A stretch of DNA of 64,000 nt from Pseudoduganella albidiflava (GCF_004322755.1 NZ_CP036401.1:1674001-1738000), one strand, 5' to 3'. Positions 9,318 to 18,337 are shown, counted from the stretch's first letter. The notes: generated by a model not told the origin, from the sequence alone. Program-made: numbers and translations.

Positions 9318-9776
9318 TCAGCCGATCGGCCGCACGTAGCGCTGCGAGCCCAGTGGCGGCTCGTTCAGCACGGCCCAGAAGATGCCCAGGTCGGAGATCG
9401 CGCGCACGAATTCCTTGAATTCCACCGGCTTCACCACATACGCGTTCACGCCCAGCGAATAGCTGCGCACCAGGTCCTGTTCCTCGCGCGACGAGGTCAG
9501 CATGACCACCGGCAGGGGCCCCAGCGCGGCCGTCTCGCGGATTTCGCGCAGCACTTCCAGGCCATCCACTTTCGGCAGCTTCAGGTCCAGCAGCACGACC
9601 GCCGGGTTGCCTTTCTGCCGCTGCGCGTACTCGCCCCGGCAATGCAGGTAATCGAGCGCCTCGGCGCCGTCGCGCACGACGACCACCTCGTTGGCCAGCT
9701 GGCTCTTCTCCAGCGCGATCAGGGTGAGTTCGAGGTCGTGGGGATTGTCTTCCACGAGCAGGATGGGCTTTAACAT
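9318..9776 (-). CDS. Single-domain response regulator, partner of the bacteriophytochrome
   Basis: A 152-residue stand-alone receiver of the Rcp1 type, known to take phosphate from phytochrome kinases. The acidic pair is Glu9-Asp10 (LLVEDN), the phospho-acceptor Asp64 (VLLDLKLPKVDG), and the switch residues are in MLTSS and VVKPV. It has no output domain. Its start codon lies before the phytochrome stop, the genes overlapping by 7 bases, so translation is probably coupled. The final target of the relay is unknown. Confidence 0.92.
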   Translation of the reverse strand: MLKPILLVEDNPHDLELTLIALEKSQLANEVVVVRDGAEALDYLHCRGEYAQRQKGNPAVVLLDLKLPKVDGLEVLREIRETAALGPLPVVMLTSSREEQDLVRSYSLGVNAYVVKPVEFKEFVRAISDLGIFWAVLNEPPLGSQRYVRPIG

Positions 9777-12004
9777 ACGGTCGGTAGCGAGTTGGGGATG
9801 GAAAAAGTAAAGGTGGCGCCCTGGCCCTGGACCGCGGCGGCGGTCACTGTGCCGCCATGGCGTTCCACGATGCGGCGCACGTTCGCCAGGCCGATGCCCG
9901 TGCCCTGGAAATCTTCCATCCGGTGCAGGCGCTGGAAGACGCCGAACAGCTTGTGGACATAGTCCATGTTGAAGCCGATACCGTTGTCGGCCACGGTAAA
10001 CACCGTCATGGCGGCTTCGCGCCGCCCGTCGATGCGGATCACGGCCGGATCCTTGCGGCTGGTGAATTTCACCGCGTTGGACAGCAGGTTGTACAGGGCC
10101 AGCTGGATGAAGGTGGGGTCGGCCACGATCGGCGGCAGGTCGGCCACGTGCCACTCGACGCGGCGGCCGCCGATATCGAGGGCCAGCCTGTCGATGCAGG
10201 ACTGCACCAGTTCATTCATGTCGACCTGCACCGGCCGCAGCGACGCGCGGCCCATCTGCGAGAAGCTCAGCAGGTCGTCGACCAGCTTGCCGGCCAGGCG
10301 CGCCGATTCCTTGATGTTGGTGAGGAAGCGCTGCTGCTTCTCCGGCGAGCCGGAGCCGCCCGATTCCAGCAGCAGGTCGGAGAAGCCGACGATATGCCGC
10401 AGCGGCGCGCGCAGGTCGTGCGACACGGAATAGGAAAACGCTTCCAGTTCCTTGTTGGCGCGGCCCAGCTCCTCGGCCAGCTCGGCCATCTGCTCGGCGC
10501 GCTCGAGCGCGATACCCAGCAGCGCCGTGCGGAATTCCACCGCCAGTTCGATCTCGCCCGGATGCCATGGCGCCGAGGTGCCGTGCACCGTCTCGCGCCA
10601 CGAATCGAAACTGCTGCGGGGGCTGAGCTGGGTGGGCGCACCGGCGGGGGCTTCCTTCAGGTGCGGATTGCCGGCCCAGTCGATCGTGTAGACGAACTCG
10701 GGCCGGAACCACAGCAGGTAATGCTTGTGGATGCGCGAGATCGGCATGGCCAGCAAGCCGCTGGCGCTTTGCCGGTAGGCGGCGGCGGGCGGGAATTCGG
10801 CCCCCAGCCGGTCGGTGTGGTACAGGTCCTCATGGCTGTTCGACTGCAGCCATGCGATCAGCTCGCGCAGTTGCGCCTCATCCGGCGTGTCGCCGTAGCT
10901 GACGATGCGGTCATCGACGATGATGGCCGCGCCGCCGGCCCGCGCGAAATGCAGCAGTTCGGGGAACACGTTGCCCATGTTCTCGATGAAGTTGGCGCCC
11001 TGCGTGAGGCCGCCCAGCGCCGACACCATGATGCGCCGCACGTCCAGGCGGAACTGCAGTTCGTCGCGCACTTCCCGGCTTTCCACGCGCAGCGCCAGGA
11101 TCTGGCCCAGCTGTTCGCAGGCCGTGCGCTTGTCGAACGTGATATGGCACGGCGCCGCGTTGTGGCAGGAAATCAGCCCCCACAGCTGGCCCTTGACCAT
11201 CAGTGATACCGACATCGATGCCAGCGTGCCCATGTTGCGCATGTACTGCAGGTGCACCGGCGACACGCTGCGCAGCGCCGCGAACGACAGGTCGTTCGGC
11301 GCACCCGTCAGCGGATTGTCCGGTGGCAGCAGCCGGGAAGGCGTGTAGTTGGCATCCTGGATCAGCCGGATGCGGTTCGCCGCATACAGTTCCCTGGCCT
11401 GCGGGGGAATGTCGGACGCGGGAAAGCGCTGGCCGAGGTAGGAGGGCAGGTGTCCGTCGTTGCTTTCGGCTAGCACGTGGCCGTGGCCTTCGGCGTCGAA
11501 CCGGTAGACGAGCACCCGGTTGAAACCGGTGATGGCGCGAATTTCGTCGGCCGCCCTGGCGCTCATCGTTTCGACCGTATCGGTATCGTTCAATTGCAGC
11601 AGGAAATTGCCGACCAGCGGGTACAGGTGGCGAAAATCCGCTGCGCCGGCGCGTTGCACGGCCTCGAACTCGAGCATCAGCAATTCGTCGTAGCGGTGCA
11701 CCAGTACGTCGAAAACGCGGTCGGCGAGCCGCACGGTGCTGGCGAACGACGGCCGTTCGCTGGCCGCCGGCAACTCCGGTGCCAGCCGGGCCGCCGCCCC
11801 GGCATCGATCACTTCATGCAGTGGGCGCCCCAGCGCGGCAGCCGGGGACAATCCGAGCCAGTGCTCGATGTTGTCACTCACTTGCACGACGATACCCTGC
11901 GGCGACAGCGCCAGCACGCAGCCGTGCGGCTGGATGCTGCCCGGCGTGCGGATCGCTTCGCGCTCGCAACTGCTGAGGTCTATCGGTGGGCTCGCCTGTG
12001 TCAT
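9770..12004 (-). CDS. bphP: Bacteriophytochrome histidine kinase
   Basis: A 744-residue red/far-red light sensor kinase. The order is PAS-GAF-PHY-HisKA-HATPase. Cys13 before the PAS domain is in the place of the biliverdin-binding cysteine of bacteriophytochromes. The GAF domain has PASDIPPQA, the PHY tongue has PRSSF, the H-box His is His529 (SVSHDLRAPL), and the ATPase part has NGIGFN and GTGIGLA. Length is normal for the family. The expected biliverdin-producing heme oxygenase (bphO) is not beside it, so chromophore must come from elsewhere. The downstream receiver gene overlaps it by 7 bases. Confidence 0.95.
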   Translation of the reverse strand: MTQASPPIDLSSCEREAIRTPGSIQPHGCVLALSPQGIVVQVSDNIEHWLGLSPAAALGRPLHEVIDAGAAARLAPELPAASERPSFASTVRLADRVFDVLVHRYDELLMLEFEAVQRAGAADFRHLYPLVGNFLLQLNDTDTVETMSARAADEIRAITGFNRVLVYRFDAEGHGHVLAESNDGHLPSYLGQRFPASDIPPQARELYAANRIRLIQDANYTPSRLLPPDNPLTGAPNDLSFAALRSVSPVHLQYMRNMGTLASMSVSLMVKGQLWGLISCHNAAPCHITFDKRTACEQLGQILALRVESREVRDELQFRLDVRRIMVSALGGLTQGANFIENMGNVFPELLHFARAGGAAIIVDDRIVSYGDTPDEAQLRELIAWLQSNSHEDLYHTDRLGAEFPPAAAYRQSASGLLAMPISRIHKHYLLWFRPEFVYTIDWAGNPHLKEAPAGAPTQLSPRSSFDSWRETVHGTSAPWHPGEIELAVEFRTALLGIALERAEQMAELAEELGRANKELEAFSYSVSHDLRAPLRHIVGFSDLLLESGGSGSPEKQQRFLTNIKESARLAGKLVDDLLSFSQMGRASLRPVQVDMNELVQSCIDRLALDIGGRRVEWHVADLPPIVADPTFIQLALYNLLSNAVKFTSRKDPAVIRIDGRREAAMTVFTVADNGIGFNMDYVHKLFGVFQRLHRMEDFQGTGIGLANVRRIVERHGGTVTAAAVQGQGATFTFSIPNSLPTVC

Positions 12005-12062
12005 GGACAGAATTTTACCGGCAAACGGCTACTGTTGCGCAAGGTCACGCTACGGTTTCTCG

Positions 12063-12731
12063 TCAGCGGACGCTCTGCAACAGGAACGACTCCTGTCCGC
12101 AGCTTTTCTGCGAAAGTTTGATTTCAGCCTGTCCGCAGCTGCGCGAGGCGCCATCCTTGCGGTAGCAGACCCGGATCTCGCGCAGAAAGCGCCCGGCGCC
12201 GCCGCAGAAGGGCACGATCGCATTCTCGGCCAGGCGCGGGTTGGCGGCCCGGAAGGCGTCCTTGAACTGGGCGGTCGTCACGCGCACCGGCTGGTCCGGC
12301 GCCCGGAATGCCGGGGGCACCACCACGCCATCCTTCAGCCTGGCCGACAGCGCCAGGTACTGTTCAGGACCCAGGCCGGAGCAGGTGCCGTGCTTCTTCC
12401 ATTCGTGGCCGATCAGCTTCGGCGATGGATAGATGCCTTCGTACTTGCGGCGCAGGTGGTCGGGCAGCGGGTCCCGCGAGCAGTTCTGCGGATACCCGTT
12501 CTCGTATTGCGGCCACAGGCCGTGCAGCACGAAGCCGAGCCGGCGGCCGCTGCCGCACTGGTTCGGGTCGCGCCCGCCGTTGGTGGCGCAATAGGACGGT
12601 GACCAGGATAGCGCCAGCGCGTAGTAATCGAATTCGCCCGGTTCGCCCACGCTCTTGTTCTTTGCCGCCTGCGCGCCGCCGCACAGCAGGGCAGCGGCCA
12701 GCAGCAGGGCGCGGGGGATTGCGTGTTTCAT
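12063..12731 (-). CDS. Ribonuclease T2 family protein (RNase I-like), exported
   Basis: A 222-residue exported endoribonuclease predicted to cut RNA through 2',3'-cyclic phosphates without base preference. The signal peptide covers about residues 1-23. Both catalytic blocks are present: CAS I FVLHGLWPQ with His70, and CAS II GHEWKKHGTC with His109, Glu110 and His114. Several cysteines could form the disulfides expected of a periplasmic enzyme. The start at 12731 begins the signal peptide; an ATG seven codons upstream is less likely. It is on the same strand as, and 62 bases downstream of, kynA; a functional link is not evident. Confidence 0.92.
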   Translation of the reverse strand: MKHAIPRALLLAAALLCGGAQAAKNKSVGEPGEFDYYALALSWSPSYCATNGGRDPNQCGSGRRLGFVLHGLWPQYENGYPQNCSRDPLPDHLRRKYEGIYPSPKLIGHEWKKHGTCSGLGPEQYLALSARLKDGVVVPPAFRAPDQPVRVTTAQFKDAFRAANPRLAENAIVPFCGGAGRFLREIRVCYRKDGASRSCGQAEIKLSQKSCGQESFLLQSVR

Positions 12732-12793
12732 TGTTGGTTGACTCCAGCTCATGACAGGTTCTGGTGCGGGCAGATGCCCGGCACAGCTTATTG

Positions 12794-13633
12794 TTAAAGT
12801 TCCGTGCGCAGCGCGAACAGTTCCGGGAACAGCACCACGTCGAGCATCTTGCGCAGGTAGCTGACGCCGGCCGTGCCGCCGGTGCCCGTCTTGAAGCCGA
12901 TGATGCGCTCGACGGTCGTCACATGCCGGAAGCGCCAGAAGCGGAATGCCGTTTCCAGGTCGACCAGTTTCTCGGCCAGCTCATACAGGGCCCAATGGCG
13001 CGCCGGATCGCGGTACACCTCCAGCCAGGCCGCCTTGACGGAATCGTCCGCCACGGTGGGCAGCGTGGGGTCGGCGGCCAGGCGGGCGCCCGATACCGGC
13101 AGGCCATGCCGCGCCAGCAGGCGGATCGCCTCGTCGTACACCGACGGTTCGTGCAGTGCGCGGTGCAGGATCGCGTGGGTGGCCGGTACCGGTTCGTGCA
13201 CGGCCAGCAATTGCGCGTTCTTGTTCCCCAGGATGAACTCGATCTCGCGGTACTGGTAGGACTGGAAGCCGGACGAGGCGCCCAGGTAGGGGCGGATCGC
13301 CGTGTACTCGGGCGGCGTCATGGTGGCCAGCACGTCCCAGGCGTGCACCAGCTGGTCCATGATGCGCGCCACGCGCGCCAGCATCTTGAAGGCGGGCGGC
13401 AGGTCGTCGCGGCGGATGTGCTCGCGCACCGCATGCATCTCGTGCAGCATCAGCTTCATCCACAGCTCGCTGGTCTGGTGCTGCACGATGAACAGCAGTT
13501 CATTGTGGTTAGGCGACAGCGGGTGCTGCGCGCTGAGGATCTGTTCGAGGCCGAGATAGTCGCCGTAGCTCATCGACTTCGAGAAATCCATCTGCGCGCC
13601 GTGCCACTGCGCGTCCTTGTTGTCTTGGTCCAT
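12794..13633 (-). CDS. kynA: Tryptophan 2,3-dioxygenase
   Basis: The heme enzyme that opens the indole ring of L-tryptophan with O2 to give N-formylkynurenine, the first step of the kynurenine pathway. The 279-residue length matches bacterial homologues, and the family stretches [51 protein letters not shown] and [17 protein letters not shown] are complete. The start at 13633 is the Met 11 bases after the kynU stop; a longer open frame upstream overlaps kynU and is ignored. With kynU it forms a two-gene operon. Confidence 0.96.
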   Translation of the reverse strand: MDQDNKDAQWHGAQMDFSKSMSYGDYLGLEQILSAQHPLSPNHNELLFIVQHQTSELWMKLMLHEMHAVREHIRRDDLPPAFKMLARVARIMDQLVHAWDVLATMTPPEYTAIRPYLGASSGFQSYQYREIEFILGNKNAQLLAVHEPVPATHAILHRALHEPSVYDEAIRLLARHGLPVSGARLAADPTLPTVADDSVKAAWLEVYRDPARHWALYELAEKLVDLETAFRFWRFRHVTTVERIIGFKTGTGGTAGVSYLRKMLDVVLFPELFALRTEL

Positions 13634-13644
13634 GCCGGGGTCCT

Positions 13645-14889
13645 TCAGGTTACCGCGCCGCGAGCGGCGTTGACGTCGTAGGCGGCGTCGTCGAGGATGC
13701 GTTTCAGGATGGCCACCGCATCCCACACTTCCGTGAAGCTCGTATACAGCGGCGTGAAGCCGAAGCGCATGATGTGCGGTTCCCGGTAGTCGCCGATCAC
13801 GCCGCGCGCGATCAGCGCCTGCATCACCGCATAGCCGTGCGGATGGGTGAAGCTGACATGGCTGCCGCGCCGCGCATGCTCGCGCGGGGTCACCAGTTCG
13901 AGCGGGTGGCCGGCGCAGTGTTCCTCGACCAGGGCGATGAACAGGTCCGTCAGCGCCAGCGACTTGGCGCGCAACGCCGCCATGTCGGTTTGGGCGAACA
14001 CGTCCAGCCCGCACTCGACCAGCGCCAGCGACACCACCGGCTGGGTGCCGCACAGGGCGCGGCCGATGCCCGCGCAGGGCGCGAACGAGGGCGCCATCGC
14101 GAACGGCGTGGCATGGCCCCACCAGCCGGACAGCGGCTGCGTGAATGCCCCCTGGTGGCGTGCGGGCACCCAGATGAACGCCGGTGCGCCGGGGCCTCCG
14201 TTCAGGTATTTATAGGTGCAGCCGACCGCGAAGTCGGCCTGCGCGCCATGCAGGTCGACCGGCACCGCGCCGGCCGAGTGGGCCAGGTCCCATACCGCCA
14301 GCGCGCCATGCTGGTGGGCCAGGGCGGTCAGCGCGGCCATGTCGTGCATGTGGCCGGTGCGGTAGTTCACGTGCGTCAGCAGCAGCACGGCCGTGTCGTC
14401 GCCCAGCGCGGCCGGGATTTCGCCCGGACTGTCGACCAGGCGCACGGTGTGCCCCCGTGCCAGCCAGGCGGACAAGCCCTCGGCCATGTAGATATCGGTG
14501 GGGAAGTTGCTGCGTTCGGTCACGATCGCCACCCGGCGCGGATCCGCCGCCTGGATCGCCAGCGCGCCGGCCAGTGCCTTGAACAGGTTGATCGACGTGG
14601 TGTCCGTGACGACGACCTCGCCCGCTTGCGCGCCGACCAGCGGCGCCAGCCTGTCGCCCAGCCGCTTCGGCATGTCGAACCACCCGGCCGTGTTCCAGCT
14701 CGTGATCAGGTCGTTGCCCCATTCCCGCTCGATGACCTCGGCGGCGCGCGCGGCCGCGGCTTTCGGGCGCGCGCCCAGCGAATTGCCGTCCAGGTAGATC
14801 ACGCCGGCCGGCAGCGCGAAAGCATCGCGCAATGGGGCCAGCGGGTCGGCGGCATCGCGGGCGAGGCAATCGGTACGGGAGGAATGCAT
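13645..14889 (-). CDS. kynU: Kynureninase
   Basis: A PLP enzyme that splits kynurenine into anthranilate and alanine. The protein is 414 residues, the usual size. [11 protein letters not shown] near residues 32-42, the [15 protein letters not shown] block, and the PLP-binding Lys227 in [11 protein letters not shown] are all present. It is the first gene of the kynU-kynA operon. Kynurenine formamidase (kynB), often in the same cluster in betaproteobacteria, is not seen on either side. About 740 non-coding bases separate its start from flhD, so a promoter must lie there on the minus strand. Confidence 0.95.
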   Translation of the reverse strand: MHSSRTDCLARDAADPLAPLRDAFALPAGVIYLDGNSLGARPKAAAARAAEVIEREWGNDLITSWNTAGWFDMPKRLGDRLAPLVGAQAGEVVVTDTTSINLFKALAGALAIQAADPRRVAIVTERSNFPTDIYMAEGLSAWLARGHTVRLVDSPGEIPAALGDDTAVLLLTHVNYRTGHMHDMAALTALAHQHGALAVWDLAHSAGAVPVDLHGAQADFAVGCTYKYLNGGPGAPAFIWVPARHQGAFTQPLSGWWGHATPFAMAPSFAPCAGIGRALCGTQPVVSLALVECGLDVFAQTDMAALRAKSLALTDLFIALVEEHCAGHPLELVTPREHARRGSHVSFTHPHGYAVMQALIARGVIGDYREPHIMRFGFTPLYTSFTEVWDAVAILKRILDDAAYDVNAARGAVT

Positions 14890-15090
14890 GAGGGCTCCGG
14901 GGCGCTTGTCGGAAGAAGGCGGGAGTGTAGCATGGCGGGGATGTCATCCAGGCATCATCGGCTGCGACGGATATCGTCTTGCGCCGTTGATAACCAGACA
15001 GTTAACCGGGAGCGCGTTGGTAAATAATCAATTGGCAAAGCGGCATTGTTATCACGGCAGGCGACGAAATCTCGGTCGCATCAGCGCTAG

Positions 15091-15195
15091 TTGAATAAAT
15101 GTCAGTTGAATGAATGACAGTTGAATGAATGACAGTTGAATGAATGACAGTTGAATGAATGACAGTTGAATAAATGTCACTTAAATGAATGACAT
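15091..15195. repeat. 15-bp tandem repeat, seven units, upstream of flhD
   Basis: Seven uninterrupted 15-bp units. Units 2-5 are identical TTGAATGAATGACAG; units 1 and 6 are TTGAATAAATGTCA followed by G or C, and unit 7 is TTAAATGAATGACAT. The array stops 45 bases before the first FliA-like promoter. Confidence 0.95.
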
Positions 15196-15239
15196 CAAAA
15201 AGACGGCGTAAAAAAACCAGATTTTTTTCAAATCAACCC

Positions 15240-15266
15240 TAAAGTTTCCGCCACCCCCGCCGTTAC
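15240..15266 (+). promoter_or_regulatory. FliA (sigma-28) type promoter, distal, upstream of flhD
   Basis: TAAAGTTT at 15240-15247, an 11-base spacer, and GCCGTTAC at 15259-15266. The E. coli FliA consensus is TAAAGTTT-N11-GCCGATAA, so the -35 is exact and six of eight -10 bases match. Confidence 0.6.
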
Positions 15267-15348
15267 CCCATCCAGATGCCCGGGAAAGTACCTCTGTTCG
15301 TTGCATTGGATGACAGGAAAAAATCTTAAAATTTTTTGCTGATCACCC

Positions 15349-15375
15349 TAAAGTTTTCAGAACGGCAGACGTTAC
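15349..15375 (+). promoter_or_regulatory. FliA (sigma-28) type promoter, proximal, upstream of flhD
   Basis: TAAAGTTT at 15349-15356, an 11-base spacer, and GACGTTAC at 15368-15375; the -35 is exact and five of eight -10 bases match. It lies 109 bases after the distal copy and shares the flanking sequence (CCCTAAAGTTT before, AGATG after), so one may be a duplicate of the other. Confidence 0.55.
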
Positions 15376-15631
15376 CGGTTTAGATGTCGCTAAAAAGCGT
15401 CAGTCGCGCATCTGCATTACGGCGAGATAAAGACGATTTCCTGTCCGCCACCATCACCCGCAAAGCCGCGCCAGCTCTGGCGCGCCGCTCTGATCGCCCT
15501 GCGTTTGTCAGACAAACGCTGACAGGGTGCGATCGCCATTTCCCTACCTCAAATACAGACAGCTGCCTCTTCTCGTGCACGGGGCCCTACCGCAGAATGT
15601 GTCTCAACGGAAACGCTTTGAGGAGCACACA

Positions 15632-15949
15632 ATGACTGCGAACGACATGATGGCCGAGATCCGCGATGCGAACCTCTCTTATCTGATGCTGGCCCAGCAG
15701 ATGATCCGCGCGGACAAGGTCACCGCCATCTTCCGCCTCGGCATCTCGGCTGACATCGCCGACCTGATCGAAGGCATGAGCAACGCCCAGATCCTGAAGC
15801 TGGCAGGCGGCAACATGATGCTGGCCCGCTTCCGCTTCGACGACAGCGCGATCCTCGGCATGCTCACCAACTACAACAAGGACCGTTCGCTGGCCCAGTC
15901 GCACGCGGCGATCCTGATGGCGGGACAGGGCGTCGAAGAAATCGCCTGA
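15632..15949 (+). CDS. flhD: Flagellar transcriptional regulator FlhD
   Basis: FlhD is one half of the FlhD4C2 master regulator that switches on class II flagellar genes. The 105-residue protein has the family segments NLSYLMLAQQMIRADK and AIFRLGIS...IAD, and ends near the usual length. The start at 15632 has AGGAG six bases upstream; an in-frame open stretch before it is not coding-like. flhC follows after 33 bases in the same direction. Two FliA-like promoter motifs and a tandem repeat lie upstream. Confidence 0.95.
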   Translation: MTANDMMAEIRDANLSYLMLAQQMIRADKVTAIFRLGISADIADLIEGMSNAQILKLAGGNMMLARFRFDDSAILGMLTNYNKDRSLAQSHAAILMAGQGVEEIA

Positions 15950-15982
15950 GCGGTACACTAAGATCAATACGGGGAGCGGAAC

Positions 15983-16534
15983 ATGAGCAATGCGGGCAAA
16001 AAGAGCGTCGTCAGCGAAGCACAGGAAATCGGGCTCGCAATCGAGCTGATCAACCTGGGCGCACGGTTGCAGCTGCTGGAATCCGAGGTGTCGCTGTCGC
16101 GCGAACGCCTGCTGAAGCTGTACAAGGAGCTGAAGGGCGTGTCGCCGCCGAAAGGCATGCTGCCATTCTCGACCGACTGGTTCCTGACCTGGCAGCCGAA
16201 CATCCACGCATCCCTGTTCATCAACATCCACGATTTCCTGGTCCGGCACGCCGGTGCCAGCGGCATCCACGCCGTGATGAAAGCCTACCAGCTGTACCTG
16301 GAGCAAATGCCGCCGGCGCCCGGCGAAGAGCCGCTGCTGTCGCTGACGCGGGCCTGGACCCTGGTCCGCTTCTTCGGCAGCCGCATGCTGGAGTTAAAAG
16401 CTTGCAAGAAATGCCAGGGCAGGTTCATCGTCAACGGCATGGACTTGAACGGCGACTACCATTGCGGCCTGTGCCACATGCCGTCGCGGGCCGGCAAGAC
16501 CCGCAAATCCCGAGAAGAGGCTGTCGCCGCGTGA
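15983..16534 (+). CDS. flhC: Flagellar transcriptional regulator FlhC
   Basis: FlhC is the DNA-binding and zinc-binding partner of FlhD. The protein is 183 residues. Its zinc site is complete: Cys141 and Cys144 (CKKC) with Cys161 and Cys164 (CGLC), as in E. coli. The N-terminal helices ([17 protein letters not shown]) and FSTDWFLTW are family-typical. It shares a transcript with flhD. A strong hairpin terminator lies 39 bases after its stop and extends over the start codon of the next gene. Confidence 0.96.
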   Translation: MSNAGKKSVVSEAQEIGLAIELINLGARLQLLESEVSLSRERLLKLYKELKGVSPPKGMLPFSTDWFLTWQPNIHASLFINIHDFLVRHAGASGIHAVMKAYQLYLEQMPPAPGEEPLLSLTRAWTLVRFFGSRMLELKACKKCQGRFIVNGMDLNGDYHCGLCHMPSRAGKTRKSREEAVAA

Positions 16535-16573
16535 CCGGCCCACAGCGTTCCCGCTGCAAGATTTCCGTTACCG

Positions 16574-16610
16574 AAAGCCGGGGTGGTGCATGACGCCACC
16601 CCGGCTTTTT
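16574..16610 (+). terminator. Intrinsic terminator of flhDC, with a downstream start codon in its loop
   Basis: A perfect 13-bp stem (16574-16586 against 16596-16608, core GCCGGGGTGG) with a 9-base loop and a run of five T at 16606-16610. The loop TGCATGACG contains the ATG (16590-16592) that opens the methyltransferase frame. Confidence 0.85.
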
Positions 16611-17354
16611 CAATGGCCCGCCGTGCGCGCCTTGCTCGTGCAACTGGTCGCACTGCTGCCCACCGCCGCGCTGGGCGTGACGCTCGACGCGTTCGGCCAC
16701 GGCCTGAGCCTGCTGGAAGCCGCCGTGCTGCAGGGCGCCATCGCCATGCTGATCACCTGGAAGATCGGTCTGGCGCCGTGGTGGCGCATCATCGAGCTGC
16801 TGTTCCCGGTCGCGCTGCTGGCGGCATTGGCACTGCGCCTGCCGCCGATCCTGTTCCTCGCCGTGTTCATCGTACTGCTGGGCTGGTACTGGTCCACGTT
16901 CCGTACCCAGGTGCCCTATTTTCCTTCCAGGCCGGCGGCCTGGCATGCTGTCGAAGCCTTGCTGCCCGCGCGCCCCGGGGTGCGCGTGATCGATGTCGGG
17001 AGCGGGCTGGGCGGATTCACGCTGCACCTGGCGCGGGTCCGCCCGGATGCCGAATGCGCCGGCATCGAACTGGCGCCGGTGCCGTATTTATATTCGAGGT
17101 GGCGCGCCAGGATAAGCGGCAGCCGCGCGCGGTTCATCCGCGGCGATTATGAAAAGATTCATTTCGGCGACTATGACCTGGTGTTTGCTTATTTATCACC
17201 GGCGGTAATGTCGGGCTTATTTGACAAGGCTCGCCGGGAAATGAAAGTTGGCAGTCTGTTAGTGAGTTACGAATTTAATATCCCGGGTTTCAAGCCGGAC
17301 AAGACCATCTTTACCACAGAGGGGGCGCCACCACTATTTGTTTGGGCGTTTTGA
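16590..17354 (+). CDS. Membrane-anchored class I SAM-dependent methyltransferase
   Basis: A 254-residue protein with three or four hydrophobic segments in its first 105 residues, then a Rossmann-fold methyltransferase: motif I VIDVGSGLGG at about 133-142, an acidic end of beta-2 (GIEL), and a DLVFAYLSP strand. The substrate is unknown. The ATG at 16590 is inside the loop of the flhDC terminator, so the transcript either reads through or starts downstream; GTG at 16623 and TTG at 16632 are in-frame alternatives. Its place between flhDC and motAB suggests a motility link but proves none. The 3' third is visibly AT-richer than its neighbours. Confidence 0.75.
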   Translation: MTPPRLFQWPAVRALLVQLVALLPTAALGVTLDAFGHGLSLLEAAVLQGAIAMLITWKIGLAPWWRIIELLFPVALLAALALRLPPILFLAVFIVLLGWYWSTFRTQVPYFPSRPAAWHAVEALLPARPGVRVIDVGSGLGGFTLHLARVRPDAECAGIELAPVPYLYSRWRARISGSRARFIRGDYEKIHFGDYDLVFAYLSPAVMSGLFDKARREMKVGSLLVSYEFNIPGFKPDKTIFTTEGAPPLFVWAF

Positions 17355-17476
17355 TTGGCTTTCCCTTGCGAGGCCGGCTTTCTCACGCTATTGTAGTTCC
17401 CTGTGGAATTATTTTGCGGCGCCCCTGTTTTGCCGTGGTATCCGGTTGCCCCACTACTTCATAGGAGTTTGCAGGC

Positions 17477-18337
17477 TTGCTATTAATTATTGGTTATCTC
17501 GTGGTCTGTGCCAGCGTGTTCGGCGGCTACGCAATGTCTGGCGGGCACCTTGCAATCCTGTTCCAGCCATTGGAACTGGTGATGATCGGCGGCGCTGCCC
17601 TGGGTGCCCTTTTCGTCGGCAACAACAACAAGTCCCTCAAGGCCACGCTGGCCGCGTTGCCCACGCTGCTCAAGGGCTCGCGGTACACGAAGGAACTGTA
17701 CATGGACCTGATGTCGCTGCTGTTCGACATCCTGTCGAAGGTGCGCAAGGAAGGCCTGATGTCGATCGAAGGCGACATCGAGACGCCGGAACAGAGCCCG
17801 CTGTTCTCCAAGTACCCGTCGGTGCTGGAGGACCACCATATCGTGGAATTCATGACCGATTACCTGCGCCTGATGGTGTCCGGCAACATGGATGCGTTTC
17901 AGATCGAAAACCTGATGGACAACGAACTGGAAACCCACCATCACGAAGGTGCCGTGCCGGCGCACGTGATCGCCAAGCTGGGCGATGGCCTGCCGGCCTT
18001 CGGTATCGTGGCGGCGGTGATGGGCGTGGTGCACACGATGGAATCGGTGGGCATGCCGCCTTCCGAGCTGGGCCTGCTGATCGCCAAGGCGCTGGTCGGT
18101 ACCTTCCTCGGTATCCTGCTGGCCTACGGTTTCGTCGGCCCGCTGGCCAGCCTGCTGGAGCAGAAGCTGGAAGAGTCGTCCAAGATGTTCCAGTGCGTGA
18201 AAGTCACGCTGCTTGCCAGCCTGAACGGCTACGCGCCGGCGCTGGCGGTCGAATTCGGCCGCAAGGTCCTCTACTCGACCGAGCGCCCCACGTTCGCCGA
18301 GCTGGAAGATCACATCAAGAAGTCCAAGTCGAAATAA
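17477..18337 (+). CDS. motA: Flagellar motor stator protein MotA
   Basis: The inner-membrane stator subunit that, with MotB, forms the proton channel driving flagellar rotation. The protein is 286 residues with four expected membrane helices. Arg90 and Glu98, which contact FliG in E. coli, are at the same positions, and the PAFGIVAAVMGVVH loop is conserved. The start is TTG at 17477, with AGGAG and GCAGG upstream; beginning there gives MLLIIGYLVV, which aligns with the E. coli N-terminus, and no ATG fits. motB follows 37 bases later. Confidence 0.95.
   Translation: MLLIIGYLVVCASVFGGYAMSGGHLAILFQPLELVMIGGAALGALFVGNNNKSLKATLAALPTLLKGSRYTKELYMDLMSLLFDILSKVRKEGLMSIEGDIETPEQSPLFSKYPSVLEDHHIVEFMTDYLRLMVSGNMDAFQIENLMDNELETHHHEGAVPAHVIAKLGDGLPAFGIVAAVMGVVHTMESVGMPPSELGLLIAKALVGTFLGILLAYGFVGPLASLLEQKLEESSKMFQCVKVTLLASLNGYAPALAVEFGRKVLYSTERPTFAELEDHIKKSKSK

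Larger units (their letters stand above)
14890..15631. other. Long regulatory intergenic region between kynU and flhD
   Basis: About 740 bases between divergent kynU and flhD. It contains a seven-unit 15-bp tandem repeat (15091-15195), an AT-rich stretch, and two FliA-type promoter motifs (15240-15266 and 15349-15375). No convincing gene was found. The flhD leader would be at least 230 bases if transcription starts at the nearer motif, leaving room for post-transcriptional control. Confidence 0.7.

Noticed and set aside
12794..14122. A 442-residue version of KynA.
   Set aside because: The first 163 residues overlap kynU in another frame; the 279-residue form matches the family.
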